From Xanthomonas translucens pv. cerealis (GTDB lineage Bacteria > Pseudomonadota > Gammaproteobacteria > Xanthomonadales > Xanthomonadaceae), in contig NZ_CP038228.1 in NCBI RefSeq assembly GCF_006838285.1, forward strand, positions 1,302,001-1,366,000: DNA of 64,000 nucleotides, given 5' to 3'. The notes under the pieces are model-generated. The model was given only the letters and a program-made list of their open reading frames with translations, did not search any database and had not been told where the DNA came from. Each line of letters starts with the position of its first letter. Position 1 is the stretch's first letter. A program made the position numbers and the translations under genes. Positions 26,401 to 34,869 of the stretch are shown here, in pieces.

Positions 26401-28572
26401 CTACCGGTCGCGCTGCGGCGCTTCGTCGGCGGCCGTGGCGGCGGCCGGCAGCATGGCGCCGCGCAGCAGGTGAGTGAGGGTGCCGACGCTGTCGGCGACG
26501 CGGTCGCTGGTGTCGGCCAGCGCGGCCAGCGCCGCGCCGTCGCCGGCCTCCTGCAGGTGCGCGGCCAGCGCCTCGGCCAGGCGCCGTTCGTCGTTGCGCA
26601 AGGTCGCCTGCGCCGGCGCGGTGCCGCTGCGCAGGCTGTCGGCCAGTTGGGTCAGCGCCGCGTGCGCCTGCTGCCGGAACTGCTCCAGCTCCGGCAGCGG
26701 CGGCAGCGACGGGCTGTCGCGCAGCACCGCCTCCAGCGCCAGCGAGGCGCGGAGCAGGCGGTTGCCGTTGGCCAGCGCCGATTCGGCCAGGGTCAGTTCG
26801 CGCAGGTTGCGCGTGCGCCGCGGCTCGCCGCGCAGGCGCTCGATCGAGGCCTGCACGTTGGTGCGTGCGGTGCGCGACGCGGCGCGGGTCTCTGGCAGCG
26901 CCTGCAGGCGGCCCTCGAGCAGCGCGGCGAGATGGTCGCGGTAGGCCAGCAGCAGCTGGGCCAGGGTGGCGCGGATATGCAGGCGCTCCCAGGTCGGCCA
27001 CAGTGCGTAGGCGAGTAACGCCAGCGCGCTGCCGAGCACGGTGGCCTGGATGCGCTCGCCGATCGCCTCGCCCGGGGCCATGCCCTCGAACGACAGCAGC
27101 AACACCAGCATGCCGGTCAGCGAGGCCACGCCGAGGCCGTAGTTGACCTGGGTCAGCAGGCGGAAGCCCAGGCAGAACACGGTCAGCAACAGCAGCCGCA
27201 CCACCGCGCCATCCATCGTGAAGTGGGCCAGCACGGTGGCCAGCACCAGTCCGGCGAAGGTGCCGGCCACGCGCAGCGCGCCGAAGCTGAGGGTGCCGCC
27301 GAAATCCGGTTTGAGCACGATCGCGGTGGTCATCGGGATCCAGTAGCCGTGCGGGATCGCCTGCCAGCGTGCGAACAGCACCGCCAGGCTCAGGCACACG
27401 CCGCAGCGCAAGGCATGCCGGAACGCGACCGAGCAGAAGCCGAGGTTGGCGCGCAGGGTCTGCAGCGGCGCCAGGGGACGCAGCGCCGCCGGCAGCCTGG
27501 CCTCGGCCAGCTCGGCCTGGATCTCGCCGCGGCTGCTGGCCCAGTGGCCGTTGCGCACCAGCGCGCGCAGCTGCCCGCCCAGGCTCTGCACGCGGGCCAC
27601 GGCAATACGCAGAAGGCGCCGCTCGCGGGTGTCCGCGGCCTGCGCCTGCGCTTGCGCCAGCGCGTCGGCCAGATCGTCGAAGCCGGTCATCGAGGCTTCC
27701 GCCGCGGCAGGATCCTCGGCGTTGTCCAGCGCGTAGGCGAGCTGGTCCAGCACCACCGCGCTGCGTTCCAGCACGCGCTCGATCGGCAGCCGCGCGGGCG
27801 ACACCTCGTCCAGGCGCCCGTGCAGGTCGGCCAGGGTCAGCAGTTCCAGCCGCGCGCGTTCGCACAGCTCGGCGATGATCCGGAACGACTGCACCGCCAG
27901 CCCACGCGAGCGATGCTCGCCGTGCAGCATCACCATCGCCTTGAGCACCGCCTCGGTGGCCGGCGGCGCCAGCGTCGCGCTCGGCCGCTGGCGGGCGATG
28001 CCGGCCAGCTGCCGCATCAGTTCGGCCAGCGCGAACCGCTCCGGGCGGTAGCGCTGCAGCGGCCAGGCGGCCAGCGCCATCAGCATCTGCAGCACGCCGC
28101 CGGCGAAGATCAGCGCGGCCACGCCGACGCTCTGCGCCGCCGGCAGGCGCACGTCGGCGCTGACCACCAGCAGGATCATGCTGGTCAGCCCGACCCGCGC
28201 CGCGACCGGGCCCAGCGCCACCAGCAGGCCGCCGCCCAGCCCCAGCAGCAGCGCCGCCAGCACCAGCGCCGCGGTATGCGCGCCGATCAGCATGCCCAGC
28301 AGCGCCGCGCCGCCGGCGGCCAGCGCCGCCATCAGCATGCGTTGCATGCGCGCACGGTATGGCCCCGGCTGGTCGGAGAACATGGTGTTCAGCGCGCCGG
28401 TGGCCATCGCCAGGCCGAGTTCGGCATGGCCGCCGGCCACGCCCACGGCGAGCGGGGCGACCACCGCGAAGGTGTTGCGCAGGGCGACGCGCAGCGGAAC
28501 GTCGCGCGGTTTCAGAGCGATCAGGCTGTGCAGCAGCGCGGACCCGGCACCGCGGTCGGCGAAGGCGCTCAC
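26401..28572 (-). CDS. FUSC-family inner-membrane protein (aromatic-acid efflux type) inside the kynurenine operon
   Basis: A 723-residue protein with two membrane bundles separated by a long cytoplasmic domain. This is the FUSC/YccS/AaeB layout, which includes aromatic carboxylic-acid exporters. The first bundle holds [20 protein letters not shown] and [19 protein letters not shown]. The second holds the conserved [20 protein letters not shown] and [20 protein letters not shown]. The start is GTG 28572, overlapping the haaO stop as GTGA; a longer frame to 28740 would run through haaO. Its position between haaO and kynU suggests transport of a pathway aromatic such as 3-hydroxyanthranilate; that is inference. 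Confidence 0.85.
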   Translation of the reverse strand: MSAFADRGAGSALLHSLIALKPRDVPLRVALRNTFAVVAPLAVGVAGGHAELGLAMATGALNTMFSDQPGPYRARMQRMLMAALAAGGAALLGMLIGAHTAALVLAALLLGLGGGLLVALGPVAARVGLTSMILLVVSADVRLPAAQSVGVAALIFAGGVLQMLMALAAWPLQRYRPERFALAELMRQLAGIARQRPSATLAPPATEAVLKAMVMLHGEHRSRGLAVQSFRIIAELCERARLELLTLADLHGRLDEVSPARLPIERVLERSAVVLDQLAYALDNAEDPAAAEASMTGFDDLADALAQAQAQAADTRERRLLRIAVARVQSLGGQLRALVRNGHWASSRGEIQAELAEARLPAALRPLAPLQTLRANLGFCSVAFRHALRCGVCLSLAVLFARWQAIPHGYWIPMTTAIVLKPDFGGTLSFGALRVAGTFAGLVLATVLAHFTMDGAVVRLLLLTVFCLGFRLLTQVNYGLGVASLTGMLVLLLSFEGMAPGEAIGERIQATVLGSALALLAYALWPTWERLHIRATLAQLLLAYRDHLAALLEGRLQALPETRAASRTARTNVQASIERLRGEPRRTRNLRELTLAESALANGNRLLRASLALEAVLRDSPSLPPLPELEQFRQQAHAALTQLADSLRSGTAPAQATLRNDERRLAEALAAHLQEAGDGAALAALADTSDRVADSVGTLTHLLRGAMLPAAATAADEAPQRDR

Positions 28573-29093
28573 GGCGCGGTGGCGGGCGCCGGCAGCGGGT
28601 GCAGCTGTCCGCATTGGTCGCAGGTGCGCAACGTCTCGGAGGCATAGAAGCGCGCGAACACCGGTGGGAAATCGGTCTCGATGTTGCGCAGCGGGAAGTA
28701 TTCTGCGTACAGCAGGTGATTGCAGCGTTCGCAGTACCACTGCAGGCCGTCGTTCTCTTGCGGCAGGCGCTGGCGTTCGATCACCAGGCCCACCGAATCG
28801 GGCCCGCGCTGCGGCGAATGCGGCACCTTCGGCGGCAGCAGGAAGGTCTCGCCGGCGCGGATCGGTATCTCACGCACCGCGCCGTCTTCCTGGACCTTCA
28901 GCAGCATCTCGCCTTCGAGCTGGTAGAACCACTCCGGGCCTTCGTCGTAGTGGAAGTCCGCGCGTGCGTTCGGCCCGCCGACCACCATCACGATGAAGTC
29001 GCCGGCGTAGATGCACTTGTTGCCCACCGGCGGTTTCAGCAAGTGTCGGTGGTCTTCGATCCAGGCTTGCAGGTTCAGCGGGGCGGGCAGCAT
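28569..29093 (-). CDS. nbaC: 3-hydroxyanthranilate 3,4-dioxygenase
   Basis: A 174-residue cupin dioxygenase opening the ring of 3-hydroxyanthranilate to the precursor of quinolinate. The catalytic iron ligands are seen as H48 and E54 in [10 protein letters not shown] and H92 in PHSPQRGP. The bacterial form's extra rubredoxin-like iron site is present: C121/C124 (YCERCNH) and C158/C161 (TCDQCGQ). It is the first gene of the kynurenine set and overlaps the FUSC gene by 4 bp. Early genes (tryptophan 2,3-dioxygenase, formamidase) and quinolinate phosphoribosyltransferase are not in the window. The symbol haaO is also used for this enzyme. Confidence 0.95.
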   Translation of the reverse strand: MLPAPLNLQAWIEDHRHLLKPPVGNKCIYAGDFIVMVVGGPNARADFHYDEGPEWFYQLEGEMLLKVQEDGAVREIPIRAGETFLLPPKVPHSPQRGPDSVGLVIERQRLPQENDGLQWYCERCNHLLYAEYFPLRNIETDFPPVFARFYASETLRTCDQCGQLHPLPAPATAP

Positions 29094-29134
29094 GCGGTGT
29101 CCTTGGGGGGCGCGGCGGCGCGGATGCCGCCGGA

Positions 29135-29797
29135 TCAACGATCCTCGCGGTCCTGGCAGATCCGCGCCAGTGCGGCATCGTAACGCGGCGCCAGGTCCTC
29201 GATGCGCTCCAGTTCCATGCCCAGGTCGTGCACCCGGCCGTCGCGCAGGCTGTAGACCCAGCCGTGCACGGTCAGTTCCTGGCCGGCGGCCCAGGCGTCG
29301 CGCACGATCGAGGTACGGCTGACGTTGACCACCTGCTCGAGCACGTTGAGTTCGCACAGCCGCGCGTGCTGCAGGGTCAGGTCGCCGGCCTGCTGCAGGC
29401 AGCCTTCATGCTTTTCGGCCACGTCGGTGACATGGCGGATCCAGTTGTCGACCAGACCCAGGCGCGCACGGGTCAGTCCGGCATGCACGCCGCCGCAGCC
29501 ATAGTGGCCGACCACCAGGATGTGCCGCACCTTCAGCACTTCGACCGCGAACTGGATCACCGACAGGCAGTTGAGGTCGGTATGCACGACCACGTTGGCG
29601 ATGTTGCGGTGGACGAACACTTCGCCCGGCGCCATGTCGATGATCTGGTTGGCCGGCACCCGCGAATCGGAGCAGCCGATCCACAGGTATTCCGGGGTCT
29701 GCTGCTTGGACAGGCGGCCGAAGAAGTCCGGATCCTCGCGATTGATTCGCTCGGACCAGGCGCGGTTGTTGTGCAGTAGCTGATCGATTTTGCTCAT
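29135..29797 (-). CDS. can: Beta-class carbonic anhydrase
   Basis: A 220-residue zinc enzyme hydrating CO2 to bicarbonate. Zinc ligands are C42, D44 (in [12 protein letters not shown]), H98 and C101 (VGHYGCGG). [11 protein letters not shown] is also typical, and the length equals E. coli Can. It lies 41 bp upstream of the 3-hydroxyanthranilate dioxygenase gene on the same strand, so read-through is possible, though the pathways have no obvious link. ATG 29797 is the only good start. Confidence 0.95.
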   Translation of the reverse strand: MSKIDQLLHNNRAWSERINREDPDFFGRLSKQQTPEYLWIGCSDSRVPANQIIDMAPGEVFVHRNIANVVVHTDLNCLSVIQFAVEVLKVRHILVVGHYGCGGVHAGLTRARLGLVDNWIRHVTDVAEKHEGCLQQAGDLTLQHARLCELNVLEQVVNVSRTSIVRDAWAAGQELTVHGWVYSLRDGRVHDLGMELERIEDLAPRYDAALARICQDREDR

Positions 29798-30086
29798 AGC
29801 CGCGCATTATTCCAGAAGCCGGCGCGCGGATGCAGCCGCGATGGCAGCGCCGGGCGTATCGGTTCATCGGCCAGCGCGCCGGGCGCCGGGCGCCGGCACA
29901 CACGCCTGCGTATGGGGCGGCGCAGCGCGCGGCGGGCGTGCGGGCGTGCGGGCGACACCGCGCCGGCAGGGCACGCAGGCTCAGCGTCTGCGCGCCGCCG
30001 TATCGGGTTTTTGCCGATCCCGCCGCCTGCGCCCGCTCGCCACACTTGCTCCAAGCCCGCTGACGGGCGCATTCCCGGAGGATCGC

Positions 30087-30626
30087 ATGGCCGATTTCAC
30101 CGTGTTTTTCCCGACATTGCTCCAGCAAGAGGGTGGCTTCGTCAACGATCCGGTGGATCCGGGCGGCGCCACCAACAAGGGCATCACCCTGGGTACCTTC
30201 CGCCGCTACGCCAAGTCGCTGCTGCAACTGGAACCCAGCCTGGACAATCTGCGTGCGCTCAGCGACGCCCAGGCCGCGGTGATCTACAAGACCTGCTACT
30301 GGAATGCGGTGCACGGCGACGAGATCGCGCTGCAGCCGCTGGCCGAGATCCTGTTCGACTTCCAGGTCAACGCCGGCAGCAACGCGACCAAGTTGCTGCA
30401 GCGCGTGCTCAACGACCAGAAGCCGACGCTGCAGTTGCCCGCATACGGCAAGTTCGGCGCGGCCACCCTGGTGGCGCTGCTGGCCGCCGACCAGCGCGAC
30501 CTGTACGCGCGCTACAAACAGGGCCGCCGCGACTACTACCGGCGCCTGGTCGACGCCAAGCCCGCGCTCGGCAAGTTCCTCAAGGGCTGGCTGGCCAGGG
30601 TCGACGCGTTTCCCGATCTGAACTGA
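30087..30626 (+). CDS. GH108-type N-acetylmuramidase (peptidoglycan hydrolase), no signal peptide
   Basis: A 179-residue protein predicted to cut peptidoglycan glycan strands. The N-terminal catalytic half has LLQQEGGFVNDPVDPGG with the conserved Glu (E15) and ATNKGITLGTFRRYAK; YKTCYWNAVHGDEI follows. The C-terminal half (LFDFQVNAGSNATKLLQRVL, then YGKFGAATLVALLA) is the peptidoglycan-binding helical domain that accompanies GH108. A good ribosome site (GGAGG) precedes ATG 30087. GH108 enzymes are best known from phage lysis modules and some bacterial gene sets. Here there is no holin, tail or capsid gene, and the next genes encode DUF2589 proteins. Export must rely on another factor or on lysis. 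Confidence 0.88.
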   Translation: MADFTVFFPTLLQQEGGFVNDPVDPGGATNKGITLGTFRRYAKSLLQLEPSLDNLRALSDAQAAVIYKTCYWNAVHGDEIALQPLAEILFDFQVNAGSNATKLLQRVLNDQKPTLQLPAYGKFGAATLVALLAADQRDLYARYKQGRRDYYRRLVDAKPALGKFLKGWLARVDAFPDLN

Positions 30627-30747
30627 GCATGCGCCGGCGCGCCGCCGCCCACGCATGCCAATGCCGGCGCGGCGGGTGCGTCAGCGCGTCGCGCGACACC
30701 GATCCGCTGCCGTCGCCGACGGCAGCCCCCTTTCTCCAGGAGCGAAC

Positions 30748-31347
30748 ATGGCTGGGCAGACCGCATTGAATGACTTGATCGAAGCGTTGGCCGGTGCGGT
30801 GATCGAGGCGCAGGACCGCATCGAACAGCACCAGATGGCCAACCTCGGCGACTACTTCGACGAGTTCCACCGTCCCAAGAGCGTGATCATCCGCCTGCCG
30901 TCGCAGCACCCGCGGGCCGGCGAGGACGACGAGGACTACTACCGCGCGCCGCTGCTGCCGCTGGTCTCGACCAACGTGCTGCGGATCAAGGACGTGGAGA
31001 TCAGCTTCGACGCGCAGCTCGGCGACATGGGCGGGCTGCAGTCCAGCGAAGGCTTCTTCGCGCCGCCGCCGCCGCCGCCGGCAACCGACCCCGCCGCGGC
31101 GCAAGGCGCCTGGCGCTCCAAGCGTACCGCGGCCAAGTCCAGCGTGCGCGTGGACACCAGCGCCAGCGCGAAGAGCCAGCGCCACAGTGCCGTCCACGTG
31201 GTGTTGCGCGTGGAAGGGACCGAACCAACTGACGGAGCGGCCAGGCTGATGAATCACCTGGCGCAGACGCAGGGCGTGTTCAAGACGGTCATGGCCGACA
31301 AGCCGACCGCCGCGGGCACGGACGATGTCACCAATCCACCTACCTAA
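30748..31347 (+). CDS. DUF2589-like protein, proline-loop variant
   Basis: A 199-residue protein of unknown function. The N-terminus is helical (LNDLIEALAGAVIEAQDRIE). A central beta segment APLLPLVSTNVLRIKDVEIS FDAQL (split here only for length) matches the DUF2589 core of the next gene. The C-terminus SAVHVVLRVEGTEPTDGAAR lines up with that gene's YHVSVHAEDRGMPEGLARVM. A stretch of seven to eight prolines (FFAPPPPPPPA region, near residue 105-112) interrupts the middle. ATG 30748 follows a CAGGAG site, and the next gene starts 12 bp after the stop. No signal peptide or membrane helix is seen. Confidence 0.75.
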   Translation: MAGQTALNDLIEALAGAVIEAQDRIEQHQMANLGDYFDEFHRPKSVIIRLPSQHPRAGEDDEDYYRAPLLPLVSTNVLRIKDVEISFDAQLGDMGGLQSSEGFFAPPPPPPATDPAAAQGAWRSKRTAAKSSVRVDTSASAKSQRHSAVHVVLRVEGTEPTDGAARLMNHLAQTQGVFKTVMADKPTAAGTDDVTNPPT

Positions 31348-31359
31348 GGAGTTACTGCA

Positions 31360-31989
31360 ATGGCTGACGAACTCGTAAACATCTCCAGTCAGTTCAAGGG
31401 TCTGCCGATGGCCGACCTGATCGGCGGTCCGCTGGATGCGGCCTGCGACGCGCAGGTCAAGCTGGCCCGCGCCACCGCCGATTTCATCCGTGTCATCGGT
31501 TTCCTGCCGCCGGACGCCGGCAGCACCGATCCGCAAGCCCTCGGCGCCACCCGCACCGCGAGCTTCCGCTTCAAGCGGCCGGTCGATGACCCGACCACCG
31601 CCGGCGGCATCGCCGAAGAAGAAGTGGAGCTGGAAGTGCCGTTGCTGGCGATCGTCAATGTGCCCAGCCTGAGCATCCGCACCGTGGACGTCACCTTCGA
31701 CATGGAAGTGAAGTCGTCCTTTTCCGAGAAGTCCTCCACCGACGCCTCGGCCTCGCTGTCGGCCGACATGGAATTCGGCTGGGGCATGTTCAAGGCCAAG
31801 GTGCACATCCAGGGCTCGGTGGCCACGCACAAGGAGAACACCCGAAGCTCCGACAACGCGGCCAAGTACCACGTCTCGGTGCACGCCGAGGACCGGGGCA
31901 TGCCGGAAGGCCTGGCAAGGGTGATGGACATCCTGCAGAGCTCGGTGGCGCCGCGCAAGGTCGGCGCGCCGGTACCGGTTGCCGCGTAA
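31360..31989 (+). CDS. DUF2589 family protein
   Basis: A 209-residue canonical DUF2589 member: VNISSQFKGLPMADLIGGPL at the start, then ACDAQVKLARATADFI, the core EVPLLAIVNVPSLSIRTVDV followed by TFDMEVKSSFSEKSSTDASA, and the C-terminal NTRSSDNAAKYHVSVHAEDR with MPEGLARVMDILQSS. Family members are typically encoded in pairs; their function is not established. A clear AAGGAG site precedes ATG 31360. It is the most conserved member of this cluster and the best probe for finding related loci. Confidence 0.85.
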   Translation: MADELVNISSQFKGLPMADLIGGPLDAACDAQVKLARATADFIRVIGFLPPDAGSTDPQALGATRTASFRFKRPVDDPTTAGGIAEEEVELEVPLLAIVNVPSLSIRTVDVTFDMEVKSSFSEKSSTDASASLSADMEFGWGMFKAKVHIQGSVATHKENTRSSDNAAKYHVSVHAEDRGMPEGLARVMDILQSSVAPRKVGAPVPVAA

Positions 31990-32028
31990 GGCACTAGTTG
32001 GACCATCTCGTCGGGGGACTCGTCAACG

Positions 32029-32289
32029 ATGTTCGACCTCACTGAAGTCAAGTTCGTCAAGCGGGTCGTGGTCGGCAGCGACAACCCGACGCAGATGCAA
32101 ACGCCCGAGCAGGTCGAAGCGGCCCGGGCCTTGCTCAACCGCTGCCTGAGCGATACGCCGAAGGGCGCGATTATCGGCACCGAAAAGAATTTCGCCGTGC
32201 TCCAGGTCGGCGAGCACCAGGTGGTGATGCAGTGGCTGTGCTACCACGTGGGATTCCCGCGCAGGCCCGCCTGGCTGAAGGACGAATGA
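32029..32289 (+). CDS. Hypothetical 86-residue protein in the DUF2589 cluster
   Basis: I do not recognise this family. It is a small soluble-looking protein with FDLTEVKFVKRVVVGSDNPT at the start, then EQVEAARALLNRCLSDTPKG, and KNFAVLQVGEHQVVMQWLCY before a basic/aromatic end (HVGFPRRPAWLKDE). Its stop overlaps the start of the next gene by 4 bp (ATGA), so it belongs to the same translational unit. Codon use resembles its neighbours. Confidence 0.7.
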   Translation: MFDLTEVKFVKRVVVGSDNPTQMQTPEQVEAARALLNRCLSDTPKGAIIGTEKNFAVLQVGEHQVVMQWLCYHVGFPRRPAWLKDE

Positions 32290-32747
32290 TGCGCGCGCTG
32301 CGCTGCGAGTTCGATCTGTTGCTGCAGGGCCTGTCGGCGGCGTTGCTGGATGCGCAACAGCGCTGCCGTGCCCGCCACGAACAGGTGTTGCGGGCCAGCT
32401 TCGGCGGCAAGGCCACGCTGCCGCTGGCAGCGGCCACGGACGACGCGCCGTCGCTGCAGATCCCGTTGTGGGAGCTGCGCGCCTGGCAAACCCCGCAGAT
32501 CGGGCAGCTGACGCTGGCCTTCGGGGTCGAGCTGGCTGTGCTGGACATGCCCGACGAAGCGCCGCGCTTGCTGTTGCAGGTGCTGCCGCGCAAGTCGCGT
32601 CGACCCGGCCACCGCCTGCAGATCGTGTTCGAGGGAACGCACGCGCCGCTGGGCGAAGTGCTGTTCGACGGACAGCGGCTGAAACTCTGGAACCTGCAGC
32701 GCCCGCCTGGCGCGCAGCAACCGCCCACGGAGCCAGACCATGCGTAG
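32286..32747 (+). CDS. Hypothetical protein with a DUF2589-like core
   Basis: A 153-residue protein. After a helical N-terminus (EFDLLLQGLSAALLDAQQRC), it shows IPLWELRAWQTPQIGQLTLA followed by FGVELAVLD. This has the same spacing of PL, aliphatic strand and F-x-x-(E/D)-(L/V) as the core of the two DUF2589 proteins upstream. I therefore suspect a third, strongly diverged relative; the similarity is short and could be chance. The start ATG overlaps the stop of the 86-aa gene, and its own end overlaps the next gene by 8 bp. Confidence 0.65.
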   Translation: MMRALRCEFDLLLQGLSAALLDAQQRCRARHEQVLRASFGGKATLPLAAATDDAPSLQIPLWELRAWQTPQIGQLTLAFGVELAVLDMPDEAPRLLLQVLPRKSRRPGHRLQIVFEGTHAPLGEVLFDGQRLKLWNLQRPPGAQQPPTEPDHA

Positions 32748-32934
32748 ACACGGTTTTGTCCTGTCGCGGCGCGACACCGACCAATGGTGCCGGGAGCTGC
32801 GGATCGACCTGCTGTCGCTGGCCCACGCGCAGCGCCGGCGGCGGCGCCGGCGCATCGCCTCGGCGCTGTTCGCGATGCTGTCGGCATGCGCCGCGTTGCT
32901 GGCCATCGTCTATTTCTTCGCGCTGCCGTGGTGA
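32740..32934 (+). CDS. Small tail-anchored membrane protein with poly-arginine stretch
   Basis: A 64-residue protein. The N-terminal half is polar (MRRHGFVLSRRDTDQWCREL). Then seven consecutive arginines precede one C-terminal membrane helix (IASALFAMLSACAALLAIVY FFALPW, split for length). By the positive-inside rule, the N-terminus should be cytoplasmic with only the last residues across the membrane. Size and topology would suit a holin-like or docking subunit for the cluster's muramidase, but nothing more than size supports that. It overlaps the upstream gene by 8 bp. Confidence 0.65.
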   Translation: MRRHGFVLSRRDTDQWCRELRIDLLSLAHAQRRRRRRRIASALFAMLSACAALLAIVYFFALPW

Positions 32935-32975
32935 GCGGCGGCCGCTGTCCCATCCATTCCCAACAGGAGAGTCGC

Positions 32976-33755
32976 ATGCCCATCCAAACGCGTCGTTTGC
33001 CGCCTCCACGCCGCTGGCCGGCGCTGTGCCTGGCGCTGGCGTTGCCGCTGAGCGCCAGCGCCGCACCGTTGCCGCCATCGGCACCTGCAGCATCCACGGC
33101 ACCCGCGCCACTGCCGGCCGGCGACTGGCGCGGCAGCCTGGCGCTGGACGCGCGGCGCATCGCCGCGGTGCGGCTTGTGCAACAAGCCGGCAACACCAGC
33201 CTGCAGTTCGGCGCGCCACTGAACTGCACGCTGGCGCTGCTGACGCAGGACGCAGGCGGCTATCGCCTGGAGTCGATCAACGGCGGCATCTATTGTGACA
33301 GGCTGCTGGGCAAGACCCTGACGGTGCAGCGCAGTGCTGCCGACGACCTGCAGCTGCGCATCGACGGCATGCCGTTGCCTGCACTGCTGCACACCTTGCC
33401 GGGTTCTGCCAGCACGCTGCAGGGCAACTGGCGCATGCTCGCTGGCGCCGGCAGCGGTGGCCGCAACCCGGTCACCCTGACCGTGGCGATCGCCGCCACG
33501 CCGCTGTCGCCAGACATCGCCGTGGCCAGGCTGCGCTATGGCAGTCCACGCGACTGCCAGCTTGAGGCGCGCTACGCGGGCACCCGCGACACCACGCTGG
33601 TGCTGTCGCTCACGGTGAACGACGCCGGCTATTGCGGGCGGCTCAGCGATGGCCAGGCCGAGTTGCGGCCGCAGCCGGACGGCGGCGTCCTGCTGCAGAT
33701 CTTCGACCGCCTCGGCACGCGCGCCGATGCCGGAACCCTGCAGCGTAGTCCCTAG
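32976..33755 (+). CDS. Secreted protein with two tandem cysteine-paired modules
   Basis: A 259-residue protein with a cleavable signal peptide ending near SASA/A30, then a Pro/Ala linker (31-47). Two modules follow. Module 1 (about 49-130) runs from GDWRGSL through FGAPLNC (C84) to NGGIYCDRL (C107). Module 2 (about 150-243) runs from GNWRML through YGSPRDC (C194) to NDAGYCGRL (C220). The shared pattern is GxW-R, (F/Y)G(A/S)Pxx-C, and (G/A)Gx(Y)C-xRL, suggesting an internal duplication with one disulphide per module in the periplasm. I do not recognise the family. Good ribosome site; ATG 32976. Confidence 0.7.
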   Translation: MPIQTRRLPPPRRWPALCLALALPLSASAAPLPPSAPAASTAPAPLPAGDWRGSLALDARRIAAVRLVQQAGNTSLQFGAPLNCTLALLTQDAGGYRLESINGGIYCDRLLGKTLTVQRSAADDLQLRIDGMPLPALLHTLPGSASTLQGNWRMLAGAGSGGRNPVTLTVAIAATPLSPDIAVARLRYGSPRDCQLEARYAGTRDTTLVLSLTVNDAGYCGRLSDGQAELRPQPDGGVLLQIFDRLGTRADAGTLQRSP

Positions 33756-33837
33756 CCTCGGCGACCGCCGCCACCGCCACACGCGTGGCAGGACATAGCC
33801 GCCACCGTTGGCGCCGTTCCCATCCCGGAGTGCTCCG

Positions 33838-34869
33838 ATGAACGCATGGATCCAGGCCATGGGCGCGGCGGCAAGGCGCTGGCTTGCCGGCGTCGGCATG
33901 GTCGCCGCCGCGCGGGTCCTGCCGCCGGGCATCCTGCCGCAGCTGCGGGTGGAGTGCGAGGCGATGGCGCGCTACGCGCTTGAACACGGCATGGCGGTTC
34001 CGCCGGAACTGATCGCGCGCCTGTCGGCGCTGCTGGACGGCATCGCGCCCAGCGCCGCCGGCAGCGAGCACAACGCGTACGAGTTGGCGGTGACGCATCG
34101 GCGGCTGGCGCAGATCATCCGCCCGGCGACGCCGCAGGCGGTGTTCCTGCTCGATGCCGAGCGCCGCCGCCGGCATTGGGCGACCTTGCTCGGCCCATTG
34201 CCGCTGGTGCGCGCGCTGACCACCACCTCACTGCTATTCCTGTTCGCAGTGGTGGCATCGGCCTTGTCCGACCAGGTCAGCGCCGACAACGTGCGCCTGG
34301 GGTTCCTGGATTCCTCCGGCAGCGCGCTGCTGTGGAATGCCTTGTTCCTGCTGTCCTGCGCCGGCCTGGGCGCTTCGTTCTCGTCCCTGTTCCAGGTGCA
34401 CCGCTACGTCGCCAACGCCACCTATGATCCCAAGTTCGACGCGTCCTACGGCGCGCGCATGATCCTGGGCCTGATCGCCGGGCTGATCCTGGTCGAGGTA
34501 CTGCCCGGCGACCTTTTCGAGAGCGGCGGCATGCGCACGTTCGGCAAGCCGACCCTGGCGATGCTGGGTGGATTTTCCGCGACCGCGGTGTACCGGCTGT
34601 TGCAGCGCCTGGTCGATTCCATGGAAACGCTGGTACGTGGCGACGCCGTGGCGCAGACCCAGGCGACGCTGGAGGTGCAGCGCGCCGGCAACGATTCCGA
34701 ACGCATGCGCTGGCAGGGCGAACTGGCCGCGCAGCTGATGGCGCTGCAGCAGTCGATCGATGCCGGCACGCCGCCTGCCGCAGTCCAGCAGCGGCTTGCC
34801 GATGTCGCCCGCGCCATGCTGCAGGCGGACAACCCGGCGCTTGCGGCCGCGCTGCCGAAGCCGGATTGA
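33838..34869 (+). CDS. Hypothetical integral membrane protein with cytoplasmic coiled-coil tail
   Basis: A 343-residue protein. Residues 1-120 are mostly soluble (RVLPPGILPQLRVECEAMAR). Predicted membrane helices lie near 122-143 (LVRALTTTSLLFLFAVVASA), 163-185, 206-222 (ARMILGLIAGLILVEVLPGD) and possibly 238-254. Residues 265-340 are polar with heptad-like spacing (QATLEVQRAGNDSERMRWQG). No family is recognised. It is last in the run that starts with the muramidase, 82 bp after the secreted protein, with GGAG at 33824-33828 upstream of ATG 33838. It may be the membrane platform of that gene set; this is inference from order only. Confidence 0.7.
   Translation: MNAWIQAMGAAARRWLAGVGMVAAARVLPPGILPQLRVECEAMARYALEHGMAVPPELIARLSALLDGIAPSAAGSEHNAYELAVTHRRLAQIIRPATPQAVFLLDAERRRRHWATLLGPLPLVRALTTTSLLFLFAVVASALSDQVSADNVRLGFLDSSGSALLWNALFLLSCAGLGASFSSLFQVHRYVANATYDPKFDASYGARMILGLIAGLILVEVLPGDLFESGGMRTFGKPTLAMLGGFSATAVYRLLQRLVDSMETLVRGDAVAQTQATLEVQRAGNDSERMRWQGELAAQLMALQQSIDAGTPPAAVQQRLADVARAMLQADNPALAAALPKPD

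Noticed and set aside
29798..30086. Possible small genes between carbonic anhydrase and the muramidase
   Set aside because: The frames present are Arg/Ala-rich, lack ribosome sites and show no motif. I see no supported gene there.
30087..34869. Prophage or phage-tail lysis cassette as an explanation of the muramidase cluster
   Set aside because: No capsid, tail, terminase, integrase or repressor gene is present in or next to the block, so a prophage is not supported. A domesticated lysis gene remains possible.
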